Shown: piece by piece, positions 1 through 7,518 of the stretch | Layout: each line of letters starts with the position of its first letter | How positions within the stretch are numbered: position 1 is the first letter of the stretch | Notes under the pieces: generated by a model | The model's database searches: none | Told to the model about the DNA's origin: nothing | The model's input: only the letters and a program-made list of their open reading frames with translations | Program-made: the position numbers and the translations under genes | DNA from: Chlorobiota bacterium | GTDB taxonomy: Bacteria > Bacteroidota > Bacteroidia > Bacteroidales > Marinilabiliaceae | Assembly: GCA_013153405.1 (NCBI GenBank) | Contig: JAADEM010000072.1 | Location: 1 to 52,187 of the forward strand | DNA: 52,187 nt | Direction of reading: 5' to 3'

Positions 1-1
1 A

Positions 2-121
2 ATTGGCATCTTTAATATCGGATTGTTTGCCCTAGGTTTTTTTGTTATCGCTTATAAAAAAAGATTGCCTAAGCTATTTCTTCCTGAACCCGAATTGCAG
101 AAAAGATCAGATCTTTCATGA
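2..121 (+). CDS. 3' end of a membrane protein (partial)
   Basis: An open frame enters from the left edge and stops with TGA, giving 39 visible residues. The visible part starts with a hydrophobic stretch (IGIFNIGLFALGFFVIAY), which looks like a last transmembrane helix. A Lys/Arg-rich cytoplasmic-type tail follows (KKRLPK, then a polar end KRSDLS). The gene runs towards carA, so the two are convergent and share the structured region between them. The family cannot be named from this fragment. It is also possible that this is a chance open frame, but the helix-then-positive-tail pattern and the terminator-like structure just downstream favour a real gene end. Confidence 0.5.
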   Translation: MGIFNIGLFALGFFVIAYKKRLPKLFLPEPELQKRSDLS

Positions 122-139
122 TAAGATATTCTGCATACG

Positions 140-249
140 AAAAACGGACAGAATAAAATCCTGTCCGGGGTTTAGATTTTAGAAATCTGATAAAATTCCT
201 CGTAGGAACATACAGCCGTATGTTCCTACGAGGAATCCTGTCCGTTTTT
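140..249. terminator. Nested inverted repeat, probable two-way terminator
   Basis: An outer 12-bp stem (AAAAACGGACAG at 140-151 with CTGTCCGTTTTT at 238-249) encloses two hairpins. One is AGATTT/AAATCT (174-179 and 183-188). The other is a perfect 19-bp stem (195-213 with 218-236, loop AGCC). A second CTGTCCG copy at 161-167 could pair with the left outer arm instead. T runs on the + side and A runs on the other side suit termination in both directions between the convergent membrane gene and carA. The size and branching are more than a simple terminator needs. Confidence 0.6.
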
Positions 250-265
250 TTACAATTTCTATTAT

Positions 266-1351
266 CTACTTTTTACTCTCTTCAATAAGATCGATAAAAT
301 CATCAAATAAAAACTCTGTATCTGTCGGGCCGCTTGAAGCCTCAGGGTGAAACTGAGTTGAGAAAAACGGCTTTGTCTTATGTTTGATCCCTTCGTTTGT
401 TTCATCATTGATATTCACAAACAACGGCTCCCATTCATCACCGAGAGACTCCTGATCGATTGCATATCCGTGATTCTGACTTGTAATGTAACAAGTATCC
501 GTTCCCGCCTTAATAACAGGGTGATTATGCGCACGGTGTCCGTACTTCAGCTTGTAAGTTGATCCGCCCGATGCTATTCCAAGCAACTGATTGCCCAGAC
601 AAATGCCGAAAATAGGCTTTTCAATATCTATTGCCTTCCTGATATTCCCAATGGTTTCCTCACACATCTGCGGATCTCCGGGGCCATTTGAAAGCATTAT
701 TCCGTCGTAATCATCCTTAGTAAAATCATAATCCCAGGGAACCACTTCAACTGTGGTATCACGCCTGAGCAAACACCTAAGAATATTGTATTTGGCACCG
801 GTATCCACCAGTACTACTTTATGTTTTCCGTTGCCATAGACCTTTTTTTCATCAATACTAACCTTAGCAACAAGATTCTCCTTATTAGGATCATAAAAAT
901 CCACATCTTCGTCTTCAAAAACGAGTTTTCCAAGCATTGTTCCTTTTTCACGAAGAACCTTTGTTATTGCTCTCGTATCAACATCAAATATGCCGGGAAC
1001 TTTGTTTTGAATCAACCATTCACGCAAACTGTCTTTAGCATTCCAGTGACTGTATTCGAATGAGTAATCTGAAATTACCAGACCGGAAATATGAATTCTG
1101 TCCGACTCGTGAAACATCGGAATGCCGTTCTCATCCTTCTCGTCACCGGGAACTCCGTAATTTCCGATAAGAGGATACGTGGAAACAAGTATCTGCCCTT
1201 CATACGACGGGTCTGTCAAACTTTCAGGATAACCGGTCATTGCTGTATTAAATACTACTTCTCCGGCTACCGAACCTTCATATCCGAACGACTTTCCCTC
1301 GAAAGTTGTTCCATCTTCAAGTACAAGTTTTATCTTACGTATTTCGGGCAT
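266..1351 (-). CDS. carA: Carbamoyl-phosphate synthase small (glutaminase) subunit
   Basis: This is the glutamine amidotransferase subunit that releases ammonia from glutamine and feeds it to CarB for carbamoyl phosphate, used in arginine and pyrimidine synthesis. The 361-residue length is normal for CarA. The N-terminal CPSase domain covers about residues 5-150. The class I amidotransferase domain follows, with the nucleophile Cys251 in FGICLGNQ and the His335/Glu337 pair in FHPEASSGP. The ATG start is preceded by a TAnnTTTG box. It is not next to carB, which lies 15 kb away on the other strand beyond the arginine genes. No ARG-box-like palindrome was seen upstream, so its regulation may differ from that of carB. 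Confidence 0.96.
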   Translation of the reverse strand: MPEIRKIKLVLEDGTTFEGKSFGYEGSVAGEVVFNTAMTGYPESLTDPSYEGQILVSTYPLIGNYGVPGDEKDENGIPMFHESDRIHISGLVISDYSFEYSHWNAKDSLREWLIQNKVPGIFDVDTRAITKVLREKGTMLGKLVFEDEDVDFYDPNKENLVAKVSIDEKKVYGNGKHKVVLVDTGAKYNILRCLLRRDTTVEVVPWDYDFTKDDYDGIMLSNGPGDPQMCEETIGNIRKAIDIEKPIFGICLGNQLLGIASGGSTYKLKYGHRAHNHPVIKAGTDTCYITSQNHGYAIDQESLGDEWEPLFVNINDETNEGIKHKTKPFFSTQFHPEASSGPTDTEFLFDDFIDLIEESKK

Positions 1352-1384
1352 AAATCCTCTTTTTTCTGATTAAAATTCCGCTGC

Positions 1385-1392
1385 CAAAGGTA
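1385..1392 (-). promoter_or_regulatory. Bacteroidota-type -7 box for carA
   Basis: TACCTTTG on the minus strand fits the Bacteroidota -7 consensus TAnnTTTG and lies 33 nt before the carA ATG. A TTTG sequence occurs 12 nt further upstream, closer than the usual -33 element, so only the -7 part is convincing. Confidence 0.5.
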
Positions 1393-1544
1393 ATAAAATT
1401 TTGACAAACAACAGAGAATTACCTGTTACGCAAACCATCGTTTCAGTATAAGATTCAAGATATTAATACAATTTAACTTTTATTTTTTAATTATCAGATA
1501 CGTGCAAATAACACTTTGTAGGTCTCAGGATATACAAAACCGAT

Positions 1545-1566
1545 ATTGATGAGATAATTCATCAAT
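1545..1566. repeat. 8-bp perfect inverted repeat before the barrel gene
   Basis: ATTGATGA and TCATCAAT are separated by GATAAT, ending 42 nt before the start of the predicted barrel gene. It could be an operator or a leader hairpin. Nothing else in this intergenic stretch was recognised. Confidence 0.35.
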
Positions 1567-1608
1567 GTATGATGATAAAAAACTTAACTAATCCCAAAAC
1601 TTAAAATT

Positions 1609-2436
1609 ATGAAAATCTTATCTTCTTCCATTTTTGTACTCCTTTTGTTTTTTTCATTATCATCAACAGCCCAGGACAAGGTCATCAAAAACTCAGGAGA
1701 CACTCTGAAATGTAAAGTAACAGAAATAGGTGCTGATGAAATTAAATATTATTATCCTGACAATAAAAATCTCATATTAGGAATAGATAAGACATTGGTA
1801 GATCACATTGAATTCGGAACCGGAGAGGTTATAAAGATTGAAAACAACACCTTTGCCAATCCGGAATATTATGCCGGGCAAAGCCGCAATGCTTTGAAAA
1901 TAAGATTTCTGTCGTTTCTCAACTCCAATATGGAACTTACTTATGAACGAAGCCTGAAGCCCGGAAGATCACTCGAAGCCTCTCTCGGAATTATTGGTAT
2001 CGGCTTCGATATATACGATTATAATCCAAGTGGTGTCTATGGAAAGTTTGCCTACAAATTTATCCGGAAACCCGATTATTATTATCAGCGCATGCATTAT
2101 GCCCATATACTTAAAGGTGCATACATTGCTCCCGAACTGGACTTAAGGTACTCTTCTTCTGATTTCTACCAATACTTTTATTACGGCACTTATGAAACAG
2201 AAAGTATTGACAGGGAAAATGAATTTTCGTTTGCAGTAACTATAAAATTCGGAAAACAGTGGATTATAGACGATGGTTTCCTTGTGGATCTGTTTTTAGG
2301 ACTTGGTTACGGAATGACAACTAATGATAAATACGATCCTGTAAATTATGGTTTTTTCGTCGGAACATCTGATTTCCCGATTGCTTTTTCTGCAGGCCTG
2401 AGGTTAGGATGGGTTTTCGGTAAGAAAAAGAAATAG
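1609..2436 (+). CDS. Secreted protein, predicted outer-membrane beta-barrel
   Basis: The 275-residue product begins with a clear signal peptide (about residues 1-21, ending STAQ). A short module follows (about 22-85) with the pattern KNSGDTLKCKVTEIGADEIKY, which resembles an N-terminal domain common in Bacteroidota envelope proteins. The remainder alternates polar and aromatic residues, with repeated short strands rich in Tyr, Phe and Gly, and the final strand ends in FGKKKK. This pattern suggests a small outer-membrane barrel. No enzyme motif is visible. The gene stands alone between carA (divergent) and argH (convergent). Its function is unknown and the barrel call is an inference from composition. 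Confidence 0.75.
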   Translation: MKILSSSIFVLLLFFSLSSTAQDKVIKNSGDTLKCKVTEIGADEIKYYYPDNKNLILGIDKTLVDHIEFGTGEVIKIENNTFANPEYYAGQSRNALKIRFLSFLNSNMELTYERSLKPGRSLEASLGIIGIGFDIYDYNPSGVYGKFAYKFIRKPDYYYQRMHYAHILKGAYIAPELDLRYSSSDFYQYFYYGTYETESIDRENEFSFAVTIKFGKQWIIDDGFLVDLFLGLGYGMTTNDKYDPVNYGFFVGTSDFPIAFSAGLRLGWVFGKKKK

Positions 2437-2466
2437 CATCCGGAACTTTTTCAAAGCACATCTTAT

Positions 2467-2541
2467 AAAAGAGGATCTCCAAATAGTGAAATATTAACGT
2501 CATTGCGGAAAAAAATAACGACTGTTTGGACATCCTCTTTT
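2467..2541. repeat. 75-bp element with terminal inverted repeats
   Basis: The left end AAAAGAGGATCTCCAAATAG and the reverse complement of the right end AAAAGAGGATGTCCAAACAG match at 18 of 20 positions. The core contains CGTCATTGCGG. It lies between the stop codons of the barrel gene and argH. The ends resemble sequences at 19671-19926 and 33377-33484, so this looks like a dispersed repeat family and not a one-off terminator, though it could also end transcription. No target-site duplication was seen. Confidence 0.6.
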
Positions 2542-2570
2542 AGAGAAAATCACCAGATATTTAAGTAAAA

Positions 2571-3902
2571 TTATTTCAACAATGCATCTAATGCGGCATG
2601 AACCTTACCGAACTCAAAAGTCCCGATAAGTTTTTCCATCTTTGAAGCGATATCTCTGTTACACAGATTACCAATACTTCCTTCGTGCGAATGCTCTACT
2701 TTGTATTCGGGTTTAAATTCGCCTCTTTCAACTTTTAACCCCACTTCTTTGTACGCATCCCTGAAAGGCACTCCCTGCAAAACAAGCTTGTTTACTTCTT
2801 CAACTGTAAATGCCAGTCTGTATTTTTCATCTGTAATTACATCTTCGTTTACCGTGATATTCTCAATAGCAAAATTTGCAATGGAAATAGAATCGAGTAG
2901 CTCTTCAAAAGCGGGCAGAAAATACTCTTTAATAACCTGCAAATCCCTGAAGTATCCTGTTGGAAGATTCGTGGTAACTGCACCGATTGTCTGAGGCAGA
3001 GTCTGTAAAACATTACACTTACCCCTGATGAGTTCAAAAACATCGGGATTCTTTTTGTGCGGCATAATGCTTGAACCGGTTGTTAATTCATCAGGCAGCT
3101 TTATGAAACCGAAATTCTGGCTCATAAACAAACATCCATCCATAGCAAGTTTACTCAGCGTTCCCGCTATCGAAGCAATGGCAAAAGCAACCGTACGTTC
3201 CATTTTACCACGTCCCATCTGGGCATAAACCACGTTGTAATTCATATCCTCGAAACCGAGCAAACGGGTTGTCATTGTACGGTCGAGCGGGAATGAGGAG
3301 CCATAACCGGCTGCTGCTCCGAGCGGATTCTGATTGGCCACATTCCAGGCAGCTTTAACAACCTGAAGATCATCAACCAGGCTTTCGGCAAAAGCACCGA
3401 ACCACAGCCCGAATGACGACGGCATAGCAACCTGCAGATGTGTATATCCGGGAATAAGAATATCTTTAAACTCTTCACTTTTTGCCTGAAGTGTTCTGAA
3501 AAGCTGTTCTGTTTCTTTTACTATTTCCTCGATCCTATCACGGGCAAAAAGTTTAAGATCAAGCAGCACCTGATCGTTTCGTGAACGTCCGCTGTGAACT
3601 TTTTTACCTATATCACCCAATTTCTCCGTCAAAAGAAATTCAACCTGTGAATGTACATCCTCAACTCCTTCGTCAATGGAGAATGCACCATCCCTTGCCG
3701 TGTTGTAGATATTTCTTAACTCATCAAGCAAAACATCAAGCTCCTCTTTCTTCAACAAGCCGATCTTTTCAAGCATTCTGATATGTGCCATCGTACCAAG
3801 CACATCAAACGGAGCCAGTAGTACATCCAGCTCACGGTCTTTCCCAACCGTAAAATCCTCTATTTTTTTATTAACCGAAGTTCCTTTATCCCAAAGTTTC
3901 AT
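2571..3902 (-). CDS. argH: Argininosuccinate lyase
   Basis: This enzyme splits argininosuccinate into arginine and fumarate, the last step of arginine synthesis. The 443-residue protein shows the fumarase/aspartase superfamily signature GSSIMPHKKNPD at residues 276-287 (catalytic serine loop). It also has SGRSRND at 104-110 and the His155 region PGYTHLQVA. It is the last gene of the minus-strand arginine cluster. Its ATG comes only 3 nt after the toxin gene stop, so the toxin-antitoxin pair sits between argE and argH without breaking the reading order. Some Bacteroidota ArgH proteins are slightly longer, but no part of the core is missing here. Confidence 0.96.
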   Translation of the reverse strand: MKLWDKGTSVNKKIEDFTVGKDRELDVLLAPFDVLGTMAHIRMLEKIGLLKKEELDVLLDELRNIYNTARDGAFSIDEGVEDVHSQVEFLLTEKLGDIGKKVHSGRSRNDQVLLDLKLFARDRIEEIVKETEQLFRTLQAKSEEFKDILIPGYTHLQVAMPSSFGLWFGAFAESLVDDLQVVKAAWNVANQNPLGAAAGYGSSFPLDRTMTTRLLGFEDMNYNVVYAQMGRGKMERTVAFAIASIAGTLSKLAMDGCLFMSQNFGFIKLPDELTTGSSIMPHKKNPDVFELIRGKCNVLQTLPQTIGAVTTNLPTGYFRDLQVIKEYFLPAFEELLDSISIANFAIENITVNEDVITDEKYRLAFTVEEVNKLVLQGVPFRDAYKEVGLKVERGEFKPEYKVEHSHEGSIGNLCNRDIASKMEKLIGTFEFGKVHAALDALLK

Positions 3903-3905
3903 ATC

Positions 3906-4187
3906 TTATTTCTTAAATTTTTTCCTTTTCGGATTTTGCCTGTTATCAAAAAAAGTCAGGAGAATAATTTTGTCTTCTTTAATTCTATAAAAAAGATTTA
4001 CCTGTTTTACTATGGTAAATCCACTTATTCCTTTTTCTTTGTTTTCGAGTGTTCCTATTTCTGGAAAATCATAAACTTTTCTGGTAAATGCCTTAGCTAC
4101 GACTTCTCCCCTTTTTTCGACAAGGTATTTTTGAATCTGATCTAATTTCTTATCTGCCCTTTTTGTCCCAAAGATCGTCAAAGCCAT
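3906..4187 (-). CDS. RelE/ParE-family toxin, probably internally trimmed
   Basis: The 93-residue protein has the typical C-terminal block of this toxin family (GFTIVKQVNLFYRIKEDKI, then FFDNRQNPKRKK). In Bacteroidota these toxins act as ribosome-dependent RNases or gyrase poisons; which applies here cannot be told. Compared with remembered relatives of about 98-100 residues, the segment KVYDFPEIGT appears to lack about seven residues between KVYDF and PEIGT. This suggests a small in-frame deletion. The ATG overlaps the stop of the frame-restored antitoxin by 10 nt, the usual coupling of such pairs. argH starts 3 nt downstream. Whether the shortened toxin still works is uncertain. Confidence 0.8.
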   Translation of the reverse strand: MALTIFGTKRADKKLDQIQKYLVEKRGEVVAKAFTRKVYDFPEIGTLENKEKGISGFTIVKQVNLFYRIKEDKIILLTFFDNRQNPKRKKFKK

Positions 4188-4421
4188 TTTTCATGTTTTT
4201 TCCTCATATCTTCATGACCTATTAGGTTGTCCGGGCTTTTCACTTTCCTCAAAAGCTAAAAGCAGTTCTTCCTGTTCGCTTTTTGTTAGTCCTCTCCATA
4301 ATTTACTTTCATCTCTGGATAGTCTTTTTTTCAGAAGCTCATAAAAGTCAGCCAATAAATTTACATTGTCAATACTGTCCATGAAGTTATGAGAATTCTT
4401 TTTTAATTCAATAGCATTCAT
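4178..4421 (-). pseudogene. Frameshifted antitoxin of the type II pair
   Basis: The first 63 codons (MNAIELKK to EESEKP) read as the antitoxin family that precedes these RelE/ParE toxins in Bacteroidota. The frame then runs on for only six residues (GQPNRS) to a stop at 4212-4214. Skipping one base near 4231-4236 (minus-strand CCCGG) restores the expected C-terminus, DNLIGHEDMRKKHEKWL, followed by a TGA at 4178-4180 that overlaps the toxin ATG. The restored protein has 80 residues. The C-terminus of this type of antitoxin normally wraps the toxin, so the 69-residue product is probably impaired. Alternatives are a sequencing error or +1 slippage on the CCC codon. Confidence 0.75.
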
Positions 4422-4463
4422 TGTTAACTCTTCCCGAATTTACAAAGTTAAAGAATATTTATA

Positions 4464-5525
4464 TCATTTGCCGAACTGTAATCCATCAAGCAATTTCACA
4501 TACATATCTATTCCCTCTTCAATCTCCTTCAAATACACATACTCATCAGCAGTATGTGAACGTGCAGAATCGCCCGGCCCGATCTTTAGTGTTGTGAAGT
4601 TCATTACCGCCTGATCGGATGTAGTTGGAGAGCCAAAATATGGTAATCCAAGCTCTATTCCTCGTTTTACCACAGGATGATCCAGAGAGATGCCAGAACT
4701 GTTCAACCTGAATGAGCGGGGTTTAACATCACATTTTACACTCTCATTTATCAGTTCAAAAAGCTCCTCATTTGAATAGTGCTCATTAACGCGAACGTCT
4801 ACCATAAACTCACAGATATCGGGCACTACATTATGTTGTGAACCAGCCGTAATTCCCGTAACAGTCATTTTCACAGGACCAAGAAACTCCGATTCTTCTG
4901 GAAACCGATGTGTTCTGAACCACTCAATATCCGGCAGTGCTTCATAAATAGCATTAATCCCTTCTTCTCTTGCAGCGTGTCCCTGTTTGCCATGGGCCAC
5001 ACAATCAAGAACCATCAATCCTTTTTCTGCAACTGCCATCTGCATTTTTGTAGGCTCTCCCACAATTCCAAGGCTGATATTACCTAAATCTCTAAGAACG
5101 GAACTTATCCCGTTTTTTCCTGAAATCTCCTCTTCGGCTGACGCGGCAAACAACAAATTGTATGGTTGCTCTTTTTTTGAAAGTAGAACGAATGCAGCAA
5201 TCAACGAAACCAGTGGTGCACCGGCATCATTACTGCCTAAACCGGTTAGTTTATCTCCTTCCAAGGTGGGAATGAACGGATCATGAGTCCACCTGTCTGA
5301 CGGCGTTACGGTATCAATGTGAGAATTAAGTAACAGTGTTGACTTTGACGGATCTTTTTCACCTGCAAAACACCATACATTGTTTCCTTTTCGTTTCACA
5401 TCAAACCCCTTGTTTTTGAGAAATGAGACAACCAAATCTGCAGCTTTATCTTCTTCCTTGCTTAAGGAGGGTGTTGCAATTAGTTTTTTCAAAAGCCCTA
5501 TTGCCTCTTTTTTTATTTCACTCAT
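4464..5525 (-). CDS. argE: M20 deacylase, probable N-succinylornithine (acetylornithine) deacylase
   Basis: This is an M20-family metallopeptidase-type deacylase of 353 residues that would free ornithine or citrulline from its N-acyl group. Metal-binding signatures are present: NSHIDTV with the first His-x-Asp, SNDAGAP with the bridging Asp, the SAEEEISG glutamate pair, and the C-terminal SHTADEYV histidine. The ATG at 5525 is chosen over a TTG two codons upstream. It follows argB by 14 nt. Because the neighbouring ArgF' carries the succinyl-specific proline, the natural substrate is more likely N-succinylated than N-acetylated. This is inferred from the pathway and not read from this protein. 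Confidence 0.9.
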   Translation of the reverse strand: MSEIKKEAIGLLKKLIATPSLSKEEDKAADLVVSFLKNKGFDVKRKGNNVWCFAGEKDPSKSTLLLNSHIDTVTPSDRWTHDPFIPTLEGDKLTGLGSNDAGAPLVSLIAAFVLLSKKEQPYNLLFAASAEEEISGKNGISSVLRDLGNISLGIVGEPTKMQMAVAEKGLMVLDCVAHGKQGHAAREEGINAIYEALPDIEWFRTHRFPEESEFLGPVKMTVTGITAGSQHNVVPDICEFMVDVRVNEHYSNEELFELINESVKCDVKPRSFRLNSSGISLDHPVVKRGIELGLPYFGSPTTSDQAVMNFTTLKIGPGDSARSHTADEYVYLKEIEEGIDMYVKLLDGLQFGK

Positions 5526-5539
5526 ACTCAAAGTCTGTA

Positions 5540-6316
5540 TTATGACGCAAGATGCGTTCCTAAATCGTTTAGTTTAACGATTGATTCAGGATTTGAAATA
5601 ATAACGTCTTTTACTCCTGCCATTAATGCATCAAAACCATTATCAAGTTTAGGAATCATCCCTTCTGATATAATTCCGTCTTTCTGGTATTTCTTAAAAT
5701 CACTGTAACTAAGTACCGGAATAACCGAGTTATCATCATCAGGATCCATTAGTACTCCCGGCTTTTCAAAACAGTAAACAAGAGTTACCTCATAACCGTC
5801 AGCAAGAGCTTTAGCAGTTTCGGCAGCCATTGTGTCCGCATTGGTATTCAGCATCAATCCTCTACCATCATGAGTAAGCGGAGCAACAACTGGCACAGCC
5901 CCGGATTCAAGAAGATTCTCAAATTGTTTGGCCTGTACCGACACCACATCTCCGGCATAACCGTAATCAATATCTTTTACCGGCCTTTTCACCGCTTTAA
6001 TTATGTTAAGATCAGCTCCGGTAAGTCCGACGGAATTCATTCCAAGTGCCTGACATTTTGCAACTATATTTTTGTTTATCAAACCTCCATAAACCATCAA
6101 TACCACATCAAGCATCTCTTTGTTTGTAATTCGTCGTCCTCCGGTCATTTCGGTTTTCACCCCCAGCTTTTCAGCCATGGCAGTTGCTGATTTTCCACCT
6201 CCATGAACAAGAATCTTCCGCCCGGAAATACGGCTGAAATCTTCAAGTAATTTCATCAAAGATTCCACATCCTCAACAACTTTACCTCCTACTTTTACAA
6301 TTGTGAGTTTTTGCAT
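5540..6316 (-). CDS. argB: N-acetyl/N-succinylglutamate kinase
   Basis: The 258-residue amino-acid kinase phosphorylates the gamma-carboxylate of N-acylglutamate. Visible family features are KVGGKVVED at the start (phosphate-contacting lysine), the glycine loop VHGGGKSA around residues 38-45, the substrate arginine region TGGRRIT, and the NTNADTMAAETAKAL segment that positions ATP and substrate. There is no N-terminal regulatory helix of the arginine-inhibited type, which suggests it is not strongly feedback-inhibited. It lies between argF' and argE. An acetyl-specific role cannot be excluded, but the SOTCase next door points to N-succinylglutamate. Confidence 0.93.
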   Translation of the reverse strand: MQKLTIVKVGGKVVEDVESLMKLLEDFSRISGRKILVHGGGKSATAMAEKLGVKTEMTGGRRITNKEMLDVVLMVYGGLINKNIVAKCQALGMNSVGLTGADLNIIKAVKRPVKDIDYGYAGDVVSVQAKQFENLLESGAVPVVAPLTHDGRGLMLNTNADTMAAETAKALADGYEVTLVYCFEKPGVLMDPDDDNSVIPVLSYSDFKKYQKDGIISEGMIPKLDNGFDALMAGVKDVIISNPESIVKLNDLGTHLAS

Positions 6317-6476
6317 AAAACCAACTTACTGCAATGTTTCTACTAAAAATTAATTTATCTTAAAACCAGCCGTGCTCCGACTGCCCAAAACCGGTAACAG
6401 TGAAAACAACACCGTAATTAAGCTTTAAGAATTACACCAATACCCGTATTCTTTTTCTTTCCCGAACAGAAATGAA

Positions 6477-6501
6477 CAGTAGTACGTCACCCTGACTACT
6501 G
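6477..6501. other. Intergenic hairpin after argF'
   Basis: A perfect 7-bp inverted repeat (CAGTAGT / ACTACTG, 11-nt loop) begins 2 nt beyond the argF' stop. No U-run follows on the minus strand, so it is a poor intrinsic terminator. It may be an RNA stabilising or processing element within the 186-nt gap between argF' and argB. Confidence 0.35.
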
Positions 6502-6502
6502 G

Positions 6503-7450
6503 TTATAAATTTTCAAGAATACGTTTCAGAACAACCTGGGCTGACACAACCCGGTTTGCTGCCTGAGGAATAACAATCGACCTGGAACTATCAATAACAG
6601 AGTCGCTTACAATCATATTCCTGCGAACCGGAAGACAATGCATAAAATAAGCATCATTAGTAACAGCCATTTTTTCATCATCCACCATCCACGATCTGTC
6701 TTTAGAAAGAATCTGTCCGTAATGCGTAAATGACGACCAGTTTTTTGCATAAATAAAATCGGCTCCTTCAAAAGCCTTTTTCTGATTATACTCAACAGTT
6801 ACATCACCAATAAGTTCAGGTTCCAGTTCATATCCTTCGGGGTGAGTAACCACAAGGTCAACATCAGAAACCCTCATCCATTCAACAAATGAATTGGCAA
6901 CAGCCTGCGGAAGAGCGCGGGGATGCGGTGCCCATGTCAAAACGACTTTAGGACGTTCTTTTCTTTTATACTCCTCAATAGTAAACAAGTCGGCAAAGGC
7001 CTGCAACGGATGACGCGTTGCTGACTCCAGACTCACAACCGGCACTCCAGAAAATTCTATAAACTGTCTTATCAACTCTTCATTGTAATCAGCCTCCTTA
7101 TCGGTAAGCGAAGCAAATGAACGTATTCCAATAACATCACAATAACTTCCAATCACAGGTATTGCCTCACGAAGATGTTCAGGTTTATCTCCGTCCATTA
7201 TCACACCGTATTCTGATTCAAGTTTCCAGCTGTCCTTATTAACATCAAGGACTATAACTTCCATACCAAGATTTCTTGCAGCTTTCTGTGTGCTTAACCT
7301 GGTTCGCAAACTGGAGTTGAAAAACAACAAAATCATAGTTTTGTTTTTTCCTAAATAACTGAAACCATGAGGATTTCGCTTTAGGATTTTTGCTTCGCGC
7401 ATGGCACTTTTTATATCGCCAATGTCTTGAACTGTAAGGAACTGTCTCAT
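6503..7450 (-). CDS. argF': N-succinylornithine carbamoyltransferase (ArgF')
   Basis: This transcarbamylase adds the carbamoyl group to an N-acylated ornithine. The 315-residue protein is strikingly like the Bacteroides fragilis enzyme. Carbamoyl-phosphate loop: NSSLRTRLS (about 45-53). Catalytic region: FMHCLPVRRN. Starting at the ATG used here, the loop MDGDKPEHL places proline at position 90. In the B. fragilis enzyme Pro90 gives succinylornithine specificity, while acetylornithine transcarbamylases have glutamate there. This numbering match also supports the chosen start over upstream codons that would add 21 residues. It sits between proA and argB. Confidence 0.93.
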   Translation of the reverse strand: MRQFLTVQDIGDIKSAMREAKILKRNPHGFSYLGKNKTMILLFFNSSLRTRLSTQKAARNLGMEVIVLDVNKDSWKLESEYGVIMDGDKPEHLREAIPVIGSYCDVIGIRSFASLTDKEADYNEELIRQFIEFSGVPVVSLESATRHPLQAFADLFTIEEYKRKERPKVVLTWAPHPRALPQAVANSFVEWMRVSDVDLVVTHPEGYELEPELIGDVTVEYNQKKAFEGADFIYAKNWSSFTHYGQILSKDRSWMVDDEKMAVTNDAYFMHCLPVRRNMIVSDSVIDSSRSIVIPQAANRVVSAQVVLKRILENL

Positions 7451-7518
7451 TTCTGTATTTGTTAGTCTTTTGTTTCTCAAAGTTACCTTATTTGAGGGTA
7501 AGAAAAAAATCAATAGTT

